Shown one piece after another: positions 1 to 7,011 of a stretch of 26,916 nucleotides of DNA. The notes beneath the pieces are model-generated. The model ran no database searches. It saw only the letters and a program-made list of their open reading frames with translations, and was not told where the DNA came from. The position numbers and the translations under genes are program-made. Every line of letters begins with the position of its first letter. Position 1 is the first letter of the stretch. The stretch is taken from contig URDT01000018.1 of NCBI GenBank assembly GCA_900546745.1, forward strand, positions 1-26,916. Reading direction: 5' to 3'. The stretch is from an uncultured Mycoplasmatota bacterium. GTDB taxonomy: Bacteria; Bacillota_I; Bacilli_A; RF39; UBA660.

Positions 1-2928
1 CATAGCTTTCATTGTTTCTTTTTCATCATAGACATCTTGAACTTTTTCAACTAAAGAGACTACATCACCCATTCCTAAGATACGATCTGCCATACGATCT
101 GGGTAGAATAAATCAATAGCATCTAATTTTTCACCTGTACCAATAAATTTAATTGGAACATGCGTAATATGTCTAATAGAAAGTGCTCCCCCACCACGAG
201 AATCACCATCTAATTTAGTAAGCACAGCTCCTGTAATACTTAATTTTTCATTAAATGAAGCAGCTACATTGACAATATCCTGACCTGTCAATGAATCTAC
301 AACAAGTAAAATTTCATCAGGTTTTGCAATTTCTTTAACATTTGCTAGTTCTTGCATTAAAGGTTCGTCAATGTGCAAACGTCCTGCCGTATCAATAATA
401 ATAACATCATTATTATTTAAAGCCGCATAATTCATAGCACCTTTAACAATATTTTCAGCACTTTCAGATGTTCCTTTTTCATAAACAGGCACATCTAATT
501 GCTTTCCTAATGTTACCAATTGATCAACGGCTGCTGGACGATAAATATCTCCTGCAACCAATAATGGTTTTTTAGCATATTTTGTCTTAATTAATTTAGC
601 AATTTTCCCAGAAGTTGTTGTTTTCCCAGAACCTTGTAACCCTACCATCATAATAACTGTTGGTTTTTTACTAAAATCAACTTCTGAAACCTCATCACCT
701 AATAAATGTACTAATTCATCATGTACAATTTTAACTAAAACTTGTCCAGGTTTTAATGAACCTACGACATCTGCACCAATTGCTTTTTCTTTTAAACCAC
801 CAATTGGCAAGATCTTACCTCTTAGGGTAATTTCTCCTGTGAAAGCAATTTTATAATCAACTTTTTGTTTGGTAAATAAACTAATTAAAGATGTCGTAAG
901 AGCTATTCCAGCACTAGGTCCTTCTTTTGCAATGGCAGCATCAGGGACGTGAATATGAATATCATTTTTAACTAAATCATCATAATTTATATGAAATTTT
1001 CGATAATTTGTTTTAATATAACTGACAGCAACTAAGGCACTTTCTTTCATTACTGTTCCTAGACTTCCTGTTAAAACAATTTCTCCAGATCCCTTAAAGG
1101 AAGTTACTTCAATTGGTAAGATATCTCCACCAGACAATGTATAAGCTATGCCATTTACAACTCCTATATCATAATGTTGTGTTTTATGATAAAAATAAAT
1201 TGGTTGACCTAAATAAGTTTCTATTTTTTTAGAATCAATGATAAATTTATTCATCGTAATTCGTTTGGTTGCTAAAGAAGTAATAATTTTTCTTACAATA
1301 GAAGCTAAAATACGTTCTAATTCTCTAACCCCTGCTTCTTTTGTATAATTACGAATAATCTTTAATAAAACATCTTCTTTTATGACAACACCTTTTTCAT
1401 TAATACCGTGTTCTTTACAAATTTTTGGTAATAAGTATTTGTTTGCAATATTTAATTTTTCATATTCTGTATACCCTGATAAGTTAACGATTTCTAAACG
1501 ATCTCTTAGAGCTTCTGGAATATCTTCTATATAGTTTGCAGTCGCAATAAACATAATTTTGGATAAATCGTAGTCTTCTTCTATATAGTTATCACAAAAA
1601 TATTTGTTTTGTTCTGGATCTAAAACACTCAGTAAAATACTAGCGGGATCTCCTTTATAACTTTTCATAATTTTATCAATTTCATCGATTAAGAATACTG
1701 GATTAGAGCTTTGAGCTTTTTTTAAGGAGGAAATAATTCTACCCGGATTAGCGCCTAAATAAGTTCTTCTATGCCCTACTAATTCGGCTTCATCACTAAT
1801 TCCACCAACTGATATTTTAACAAATTTACGATGCATTGCTTCAGCAATGGAAAATGCTAAGGTCGTTTTTCCTACACCAGGAGGTCCTACTAAACATAAT
1901 ATTGGTCCTCTAATGCAATTGGTTACTTGTTTTACTGCTAAATACTCTATAATTCTAGTCTTTACTTTTTCTAAGCCATCATGGGAAGAGTCTAATTTTT
2001 CTCTTACTTCTAGTAAGTTATCATTATCAATCGTATAAGTATCCCAAGGTAGGTCTAACATCCATTCAATATAGTTTCTAACAACACTAATTTCAGGAGA
2101 AGTTGCTGGGATTGCCTCATATCGCTGTATTTCTCTTTGAATTTTGTCTTTTACATTTTGAGGAGCTTTTAGGTGAAGTAATTTTTGATTTAAAAATTTG
2201 ACGTCACTTTCTAGCAAAGAGGAATCTCCTAATTCTTCTTTAATTACTTTTATTTTTTCTCGTAATAAATATTGTTTTTGAGTTTCATCTAACTCGTGTT
2301 GAAGTTTCAAATCTAAGTTACGTTCAACTTGAAACATTTCTTTTTCTTGATAGATATCTTCCAAAATCATTTTAGAACGTTCTATAGGACAAAAACATTT
2401 TAAATATTGTAATAAACGTTCTTGATTGATTTGTAAATTAGGAGCAATTAAATCAGTTATTACATCTAATTGTTTTTCATTTCGAATAGATTCTAATAAG
2501 CTATTGGAAGCATAAGGAATCGTCTTAATATATTCTTCTAATTCTTTTATTAGTTTTTTGATAATCGTTGCTTCTTCTAATGAATTTTCATTATTTATTT
2601 TTTTCTGAACAACAGCCTCTAGTATTTGATCATCATTTAAAAAACTTTCTATTCGGACTCTTTCTAGTCCTATTAAATGAAGACGAATCAAATGGTTAGG
2701 AAGTTCTAATTTTTGATCAATTTTAGCTACGACACCAATTTTATCTAAAGAATTAAAATCAATTGTTTCTTCTATTTTATTTAAATCCGTAACAATAAGT
2801 ATTTTATTATCATGAAACATTTCACTAGTATCTAAAATATTCTGATTGACATTGACATCAATTCTCACTTCATTATTAGGAAGTAAAACAACACCTTTTA
2901 AAATAATTACTGGTAAATCATACTTCAA
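1..2928 (-). CDS. lon-ffh: Lon protease fused in frame to SRP GTPase Ffh (3' end outside window)
   Basis: One reading frame with no stop from the start at 2928 to the left edge (976 codons seen). Residues 1-716 are LonA: N-terminal substrate domain, AAA+ domain with Walker A GPPGVGKTT (348-356) and Walker B FLIDE (about 412-416), and serine protease domain with catalytic Ser672 (EGPSAG) and Lys715 (GGLKEK). Their 43-residue spacing equals that of E. coli Ser679/Lys722. From residue 717 the protein is Ffh: end of the N domain (SLKPGQ), G1 GLQGSGKTTT (763-772), then RPAAVDQL, DTAGRLH, TKLDGDSRGGGAL and GTGEKLDAIDLFYPDRMADR. The M domain would lie beyond the edge. Missing are about the last 55-60 residues of Lon and about the first 55-60 of Ffh. 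The start is TTG with AGGAGG eight bases upstream; no better ATG exists. Lon degrades damaged proteins; Ffh targets nascent membrane proteins. The join may be real or an assembly chimera. Confidence 0.85.
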   Translation of the reverse strand, partial: MKYDLPVIILKGVVLLPNNEVRIDVNVNQNILDTSEMFHDNKILIVTDLNKIEETIDFNSLDKIGVVAKIDQKLELPNHLIRLHLIGLERVRIESFLNDDQILEAVVQKKINNENSLEEATIIKKLIKELEEYIKTIPYASNSLLESIRNEKQLDVITDLIAPNLQINQERLLQYLKCFCPIERSKMILEDIYQEKEMFQVERNLDLKLQHELDETQKQYLLREKIKVIKEELGDSSLLESDVKFLNQKLLHLKAPQNVKDKIQREIQRYEAIPATSPEISVVRNYIEWMLDLPWDTYTIDNDNLLEVREKLDSSHDGLEKVKTRIIEYLAVKQVTNCIRGPILCLVGPPGVGKTTLAFSIAEAMHRKFVKISVGGISDEAELVGHRRTYLGANPGRIISSLKKAQSSNPVFLIDEIDKIMKSYKGDPASILLSVLDPEQNKYFCDNYIEEDYDLSKIMFIATANYIEDIPEALRDRLEIVNLSGYTEYEKLNIANKYLLPKICKEHGINEKGVVIKEDVLLKIIRNYTKEAGVRELERILASIVRKIITSLATKRITMNKFIIDSKKIETYLGQPIYFYHKTQHYDIGVVNGIAYTLSGGDILPIEVTSFKGSGEIVLTGSLGTVMKESALVAVSYIKTNYRKFHINYDDLVKNDIHIHVPDAAIAKEGPSAGIALTTSLISLFTKQKVDYKIAFTGEITLRGKILPIGGLKEKAIGADVVGSLKPGQVLVKIVHDELVHLLGDEVSEVDFSKKPTVIMMVGLQGSGKTTTSGKIAKLIKTKYAKKPLLVAGDIYRPAAVDQLVTLGKQLDVPVYEKGTSESAENIVKGAMNYAALNNNDVIIIDTAGRLHIDEPLMQELANVKEIAKPDEILLVVDSLTGQDIVNVAASFNEKLSITGAVLTKLDGDSRGGGALSIRHITHVPIKFIGTGEKLDAIDLFYPDRMADRILGMGDVVSLVEKVQDVYDEKETMKAM
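775..799 (-). other. Lon/Ffh junction at a shared KEKAI-like motif
   Basis: Upstream of this point every codon matches the Lon protease domain (TGEITLRGKILPIGGLKEK); downstream every codon matches Ffh (KEKAIGADV, SLKPGQ). Both families carry a similar short motif here: Lon GGLKEKAxAA and Ffh VKEKAIGADV. The switch therefore occurs within about 12-18 bases of plausible shared sequence, as expected for microhomology recombination or for a short-k-mer misjoin. Confidence 0.75.
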
Positions 2929-2955
2929 AAAAGACACCTCCTAAATTTGAAAATT

Positions 2956-2984
2956 ATTATAGTACAAAAAAATAATAAAGTCTA
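2956..2984 (-). promoter_or_regulatory. Promoter of the lon-ffh frame
   Basis: Minus-strand -35 TAGACT (2979-2984), a 17-base spacer and -10 TATAAT (2956-2961), followed by a strong AGGAGG ribosome site before the TTG start. The -35 box lies inside the downstream arm of the terminator stem of the preceding gene. No CtsR or CIRCE-like operator was seen. Confidence 0.6.
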
Positions 2985-3017
2985 CAAAATATTTACTAAA
3001 ATATAGACTTTATTATT
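2966..3017 (-). terminator. Terminator of the metallophosphoesterase gene
   Basis: The arms 2971-2984 and 3004-3017 are perfectly complementary over 14 bases around a 19-base loop. On the minus strand the stem is followed by a run of T. It lies just after the stop of the 3026-3859 gene. Confidence 0.75.
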
Positions 3018-3025
3018 AGAGTATC

Positions 3026-3859
3026 TTAGATATTAATGTATTCAATGTGAATAGGATAAAATTTATTAAAAATGCTAAGGCGTTTAGAGTGATTTTTGGA
3101 AATTTTCACAACTCCACCACTTACTATCATAGATATTTTTTTATTATTTATCATTTTAGTAGATAATCCTCTTGCATATTTTGGAAATAGTTTTCTGTAA
3201 GGTGAAATAAAACCTATTGTTCCTTTATGATCAAACCACTTCAAAACTAATCCATTATGCATGTGTCCACATAAAATTAAATTTACTTTATTTATTTCAT
3301 TAGATTCTTGAAATGTTTCTGTTTTAAAAACAGACATAGGACTATGAGATAATAAAATATTATAGTATTGTGGCTTTAAATGAATAGAAGTATCGATATT
3401 TTTAATAAATATGTTAGTATTTTCATGATGAAGGCCATAATACTCTGCTGGAGGATTATAGGCAGTAAAACAAATATTATCTCTAATAAATGATTTATTA
3501 TATAAATAAGTTACTCGTTCCATGGTATTTAAACTTAGAAACCATTCTTGAACATTGTCGATATCTGCTTGATAATCAGACCATATATCATGATTTCCAA
3601 GTGTTACAATTGTAGGTGCGATTTCACCCAATTTACGAAAAAATTCTTTCAAAGGAATCATTATTTCTTGATTATTCACTACACTACTTTGATTTAAAAT
3701 GTCCCCCGTAATACAAATATAATCTGGCTGATTTAATTTTAAATTCTCTACAATTAAATCTAGCTTTGTTAAATCATAATCTATATCGTAATGTAAATCT
3801 CCAAATAAAGCAATTTTATATCCTAATGTTCCAATTTCATAAGTCTTATTTTGAATCAT
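3026..3859 (-). CDS. Calcineurin-like metallophosphoesterase (YkuE-type)
   Basis: 277 residues containing the full metal-ligand set of calcineurin-like phosphoesterases in order: GDLHYD near residue 20, ITGDIL near 51, VTLGNHD near 86, LLSHSP near 170 and GHMH near 198. The family uses a two-metal centre to hydrolyse phosphoesters, and the YkuE-like branch usually acts at the membrane on lipid or cell-wall phosphoesters. Unlike YkuE there is no N-terminal signal or membrane segment, so a cytoplasmic role is likely. The start is well supported by AAGGAGAG before ATG. It follows the coiled-coil pair after a weak terminator and may be partly read through from it. The substrate cannot be told from sequence. 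Confidence 0.85.
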   Translation of the reverse strand: MIQNKTYEIGTLGYKIALFGDLHYDIDYDLTKLDLIVENLKLNQPDYICITGDILNQSSVVNNQEIMIPLKEFFRKLGEIAPTIVTLGNHDIWSDYQADIDNVQEWFLSLNTMERVTYLYNKSFIRDNICFTAYNPPAEYYGLHHENTNIFIKNIDTSIHLKPQYYNILLSHSPMSVFKTETFQESNEINKVNLILCGHMHNGLVLKWFDHKGTIGFISPYRKLFPKYARGLSTKMINNKKISMIVSGGVVKISKNHSKRLSIFNKFYPIHIEYINI

Positions 3860-3872
3860 AAATCTCTCCTTG

Positions 3873-3900
3873 AAAAAAGATAACCTTATCGATTATCTTT
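3873..3900 (-). terminator. Terminator/attenuator after the coiled-coil pair
   Basis: On the minus strand AAAGATAATC and GGTTATCTTT form a 10-pair stem (one G-T pair) with loop GATAA, followed by six T. The stem overlaps the stop codon of the 3899-4519 gene, and the ribosome site of the phosphoesterase begins about three bases after the T run. It could therefore act as a leaky terminator between the two. Confidence 0.55.
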
Positions 3901-4519
3901 ATAGTACTAAATCATCTATGCCAGAAGTAAATTGTTTTACCACATCATTAAACTTTAACAAGTTTTGTTCTAGTTCTTTTGCTGTTTGATCTGCTTTTTC
4001 TTTTTCTAATTCAATTTGCTTCTTTTCCTCATCCAAGTCTTTTTTTCTTTGATCTAACTCTTTATTTTTTTGTAATAAGTTTTCTTTTTGTTGTTCTTCT
4101 TTTTCTCTGATTTTCTCATAAGCTTTCTTTTTATCCATTTCTAACCTATTACGATTGTTAGATAATTCTAATTCTCTTTGTTTTAAATCTTCTGCTTCAC
4201 TATCAAGTTGAGCTTTTTTTTCTTTCAAAGCTCTATAAACATCATCTTTATATTTTTTTACTTTTTCGATTTCGTCACTACATTTTTTTTCATGAGTTTT
4301 ACGAAGCTCTTCTAGTTCTTTTTTTTCTTCATCTAACTTTTTTTTCATATTGACGCATCGATCAAATATTTCTGTAGCTGCTTTTACATTATCATTTGCA
4401 GCTTCAAAAACTTTTTTAATAGATGACATTTTATTTTCTTCTTGATTCTCTGGTTGAGTTTCTTCTTCTGATATATCTGTTTTTATATCATCTAAAGATT
4501 CTAAAGGAAATTCGTTCAA
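3899..4519 (-). CDS. Coiled-coil protein of unknown function, paralogue of the upstream gene
   Basis: 206 residues. An acidic N-terminal 30 residues are followed by almost continuous Glu/Lys/Leu heptads from about residue 35 to 190, and the C-terminal tail is FNDVVKQFTSGIDDLVL. No signal peptide or membrane span is visible, so a cytoplasmic rod-like protein is likely. The start is TTG; AGGAG overlaps the stop of the upstream gene and lies about six bases before it, pointing to translational coupling. The tail has the same F-x-(E/D)-(L/V)-V-(S/K)-Q-F-(N/T)-S-G pattern as the neighbouring 288-residue protein, so the pair probably arose by duplication. The family was not recognised. By position next to an SPFH/zinc-ribbon block, a scaffold or PspA-like role is conceivable, but there is no sequence match to PspA. 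Confidence 0.75.
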   Translation of the reverse strand: MNEFPLESLDDIKTDISEEETQPENQEENKMSSIKKVFEAANDNVKAATEIFDRCVNMKKKLDEEKKELEELRKTHEKKCSDEIEKVKKYKDDVYRALKEKKAQLDSEAEDLKQRELELSNNRNRLEMDKKKAYEKIREKEEQQKENLLQKNKELDQRKKDLDEEKKQIELEKEKADQTAKELEQNLLKFNDVVKQFTSGIDDLVL

Positions 4520-4527
4520 AGACGCTC

Positions 4528-5394
4528 CTATTCACTATCTGGTAATTTATTAAATCCAGAGTTAAATTGTGAAACTAATTCTTTAAAACGAGCACAGCTT
4601 TGTGATAGATTTTTGCTTTCTAATTCTAATTTTTGTTTTTCTACTTCTTTGTATTTTTCAAATTCAGCTTTGGCTGTTTCTAGTTCTGCCCATCCTAAAC
4701 GAATTCTTTCATTTGTATTTGCTGATTCTTTTTCAAATGTTTCACGATCTAAAGCATTTTTATTTTTTGCTGTTTCTATCTTTTTTGTTTCTATTTCAGA
4801 ATGTTTTTCAAATTCTTCTTTTTCCATTGTTAATTTTTCGTTTGCAATTTTCAAAGCTTCTTCTTCTGCAGCTTTATATTCAGCAAAGCTTTTCTTTTCT
4901 TGAGCAAGTTTTTCACTTTCGTTTTTATTAGAAGTAGCCGTTAATTCTAAGTCTTTACGAGTTCCTGTTACTTCTTCATTGAATGCTGCTTGTTCGTTTT
5001 CTAAACGGATTTTTTGAGCTTTTTCGTATTCTTCAATACGTTTCTTTTCTAAAGCAATACTTTCTTTTTGAGAAGACATGAATGTCTCAAAATCTGCTCT
5101 TTCTTTTTCTAATTTAGTTTTTTCTTCTTCTAAGTAAGCTTCATTTACTCCAACTTTTTTCTTTTGTTCAATTAAATTAGAAATAAAGTTGTTAGCACCT
5201 GCTACATCACTATATAAATTTTCAAATAAGCTATCAAATCCAGCTGGTTTAGTACCTACTTTTTTTGTTTCATTATGATTTTCAGAAGCATTTGAATCGA
5301 CATCTTCTACAACTTCTTCAATTACATCTTCATTTGTTTGATCTTTCATTTCATCACGATTGACAGAAAAATCTTGTATTTTTTCCATATTCAT
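4528..5394 (-). CDS. Coiled-coil protein of unknown function
   Basis: 288 residues. The first 45 are acidic and probably disordered. A short non-coil segment (GFDSLFENLYSDVAGANNFI, about 53-72) precedes a long Lys/Glu/Ala-rich coiled coil from about residue 85 to 260, and the protein ends with FKELVSQFNSGFNKL. The N-terminal segment and the tail recall the equivalent parts of the downstream 206-residue protein. No membrane segment is visible. GGAGAGG lies seven bases before the first ATG; a second in-frame ATG two codons later is possible. Its leader and -10 box are nearly the same as those of the SPFH gene at 7012-8094. Function unknown; the long single coil suggests a filament or scaffold. 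Confidence 0.78.
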   Translation of the reverse strand: MNMEKIQDFSVNRDEMKDQTNEDVIEEVVEDVDSNASENHNETKKVGTKPAGFDSLFENLYSDVAGANNFISNLIEQKKKVGVNEAYLEEEKTKLEKERADFETFMSSQKESIALEKKRIEEYEKAQKIRLENEQAAFNEEVTGTRKDLELTATSNKNESEKLAQEKKSFAEYKAAEEEALKIANEKLTMEKEEFEKHSEIETKKIETAKNKNALDRETFEKESANTNERIRLGWAELETAKAEFEKYKEVEKQKLELESKNLSQSCARFKELVSQFNSGFNKLPDSE

Positions 5395-5442
5395 ATTATA
5401 ACCTCTCCTTTTTTATTCTTTTATATCAATATTAGTATAACA
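5392..5442 (-). promoter_or_regulatory. Extended -10 promoter and leader of the coiled-coil operon
   Basis: On the minus strand an extended -10 TGTTATACT (5434-5442) with only a weak -35 is followed about 30 bases later by GGAGAGG and the block GAGGTTATAATATG ending at the start codon (5392-5405). Both the -10 and the 14-base start block recur upstream of the SPFH gene at 8092-8130. Confidence 0.5.
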
Positions 5443-5519
5443 CATTCAAAGTAAAAAACAAACATTTTTTGAATCTTATTCGTGTATTTTTTTGTTTTAG
5501 TCTTTCAATTTATTAAATT

Positions 5520-6056
5520 CTAATGAATACTTGTTAATATCCAATCATAATTTTCCGTATCATAAATAGTCCCACAGTAATCACATTTTCCAGAAAAATT
5601 AACATCTATATTAGCTCCACAACCAGGACACTTTTTAGCGTTTTGTTCATCTTTTACATTTATATTTTTTTCAAATGTTAAATAAAAGTCTTTTTCTATT
5701 CTGCTTGTATTATTTCCTGATTTGAAATTACCTGTTGTCTTATCAACTCTATAATCCATATATCTAGAAGTTAATAGAACATAAATTCTATATTTATTTT
5801 CAACTTGTTCAATTTTTTCAATAGAAGTCTTTTTCACATTTAATTCATCATATAATTGTCTTTCATTATTAGCATTTAACTGACTAATTACATTTGAATA
5901 ATGCTTAAATAACTCACTACTTATTTTATGCTCTACTCTTTGCAAATTATCTGTCATAATTGCTGTTAATAGCATAATAAAGGTATTATCTACTTTTGCA
6001 ATAAAACTATTTTCGGAAAAAGTGTTGTCTTTTTGAATGAATTCCTCTATACTCAT
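5520..6056 (-). CDS. Tim44-like domain protein with C-terminal zinc ribbon, no membrane anchor
   Basis: 178 residues. Residues about 15-135 resemble the Tim44-like part of the upstream 289-residue protein (short helices then beta strands; FIAKVDNTFIMLL matches FNDYVVIQNAWTNFD in position). Residues about 142-165 are a zinc ribbon with CPGCG and CDYCG pairs. Unlike its neighbour it has no signal peptide or membrane span, so it looks like a soluble paralogue. A GAAGGAAG ribosome site precedes the ATG. It lies after a terminator-like hairpin and before the coiled-coil operon, without a clear terminator of its own. Tim44-like domains bind membranes or partner proteins. A YdjG/YdjH-type role in membrane surveillance with the SPFH protein is inference from context. 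Confidence 0.7.
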   Translation of the reverse strand: MSIEEFIQKDNTFSENSFIAKVDNTFIMLLTAIMTDNLQRVEHKISSELFKHYSNVISQLNANNERQLYDELNVKKTSIEKIEQVENKYRIYVLLTSRYMDYRVDKTTGNFKSGNNTSRIEKDFYLTFEKNINVKDEQNAKKCPGCGANIDVNFSGKCDYCGTIYDTENYDWILTSIH

Positions 6057-6102
6057 CTCTTCGCTTCCTTCTACTTTTATTCATCTCAGAAATAAGGAAA
6101 AG

Positions 6103-6127
6103 GATAATAGTCTATAAAACTATTATC
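6103..6127 (-). terminator. Terminator-like hairpin after the 289-residue Tim44-like gene
   Basis: GATAATAGT (6103-6111) pairs with ACTATTATC (6119-6127) around a seven-base loop, and on the minus strand a CCTTTTTCC tail follows. The stem is AT-rich and the tail short, so termination may be partial, allowing some read-through into 5520-6056. Confidence 0.5.
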
Positions 6128-6140
6128 TCATTTATTTCCA

Positions 6141-7010
6141 TTATTTTTGTCTTTTGGACTCTTTTTTACTCATAACCCATTTATCTGATAATCCACTAAC
6201 AATACTTCCACAATAGTCACATTTATTAGAAGCATTTCCTTCTAATTTAGCTCCACAATTTGGACAAGTATCTAACTTATTCATACCACATACAAAAGTC
6301 ATTTCATAATGTTGTATCACTTTAACATTAGAATTACCTCTTACAATAACCTTACCTTGTGCAATATAATCATAAAAACTTACAATCATTTCAAGCTTTA
6401 CCATAATTTGATTATTCATGTTGACTACTTTTGTTATTTTCGCTCCTCTATACTCAAATCCTGACATCACATTTCTTTGATTTTTTATCTTTAAAGTATC
6501 TAGTTGCATTACATACTGATTATAAAGTTCATCTGTCAATATACCTCTTAATGTATCATAATCAAAATTTGTCCAGGCGTTTTGAATCACTACATAATCA
6601 TTAAAACGTTCTTTAAAAAATATATCTCTATTAAAATCTGGTATTATTTTTTTGATTTCATCATCTGGTACTTCATCACTATGATCAATGCTAAAGCTAT
6701 CAATCGAATTAGATGATGTATTTTTTTGATTTGAATTTTTAATTCCAATTACTACAATCAAAATAGTAAGAAATATAATAAATGCTAAATCACCATCAGA
6801 ACCACTAGATTCTCCGGAACTCCCCCAATCAGAAGAACTATCCCAATCAGAGGAACTACTCCAATCTGAAGAACTTCCCCAATCAGAGGAACTGCCAGAA
6901 TCGTAACTAGTATCAAAACCAGAGTCTGCCTTCACTATTTTTGGATTAATATTTAAAATGATTCCAATCACAAAAAGAATTGTTATTAAAAATATATTTA
7001 TCTTTTTCAT
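6141..7010 (-). CDS. Membrane-anchored Tim44-like protein with zinc ribbon
   Basis: 289 residues. An N-terminal signal sequence (1-28, ending VKA) is followed by an extracytoplasmic Ser/Asp/Trp linker made of four six-residue SSSDWx units (40-63), a membrane span (about 75-90) and a soluble region. The Tim44-like fold covers about residues 125-240; a zinc ribbon with CPNCG and CDYCG lies at about 247-268, and a basic tail closes the protein. This SP - Ser-rich linker - TM - Tim44 layout is typical of Firmicute Tim44-domain proteins. The gene starts one base after the stop of the SPFH gene with no good ribosome site, so translation is probably coupled. In Bacillus, YdjG/YdjH anchor the SPFH protein YdjI to the membrane; this gene is the likely functional counterpart, by inference. 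Confidence 0.75.
   Translation of the reverse strand: MKKINIFLITILFVIGIILNINPKIVKADSGFDTSYDSGSSSDWGSSSDWSSSSDWDSSSDWGSSGESSGSDGDLAFIIFLTILIVVIGIKNSNQKNTSSNSIDSFSIDHSDEVPDDEIKKIIPDFNRDIFFKERFNDYVVIQNAWTNFDYDTLRGILTDELYNQYVMQLDTLKIKNQRNVMSGFEYRGAKITKVVNMNNQIMVKLEMIVSFYDYIAQGKVIVRGNSNVKVIQHYEMTFVCGMNKLDTCPNCGAKLEGNASNKCDYCGSIVSGLSDKWVMSKKESKRQK
6822..6893 (-). repeat. Four 18-base tandem repeats coding SSSDWx
   Basis: Four imperfect 18-base units inside the 289-residue protein, each coding three Ser, Asp, Trp and one variable residue (G, S, D, G). They form the extracytoplasmic linker between signal sequence and membrane span. The repeated Trp is unusual for a simple spacer. Confidence 0.8.
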
Positions 7011-7011
7011 A

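Noticed and set aside
1847..2038. Plus-strand frame within lon
   Set aside because: Antisense of the Lon Walker A region, which is strongly conserved on the minus strand.
2929..2990. CtsR or CIRCE heat-shock operator before lon
   Set aside because: No AGGTCAAA-type direct repeat or CIRCE inverted repeat; the palindrome there is the upstream terminator.
4602..4931. Two long plus-strand reading frames opposite the coiled-coil genes
   Set aside because: Phe/Leu/Ser-rich complements of Lys/Glu-rich coiled coil; no ribosome site or family match.
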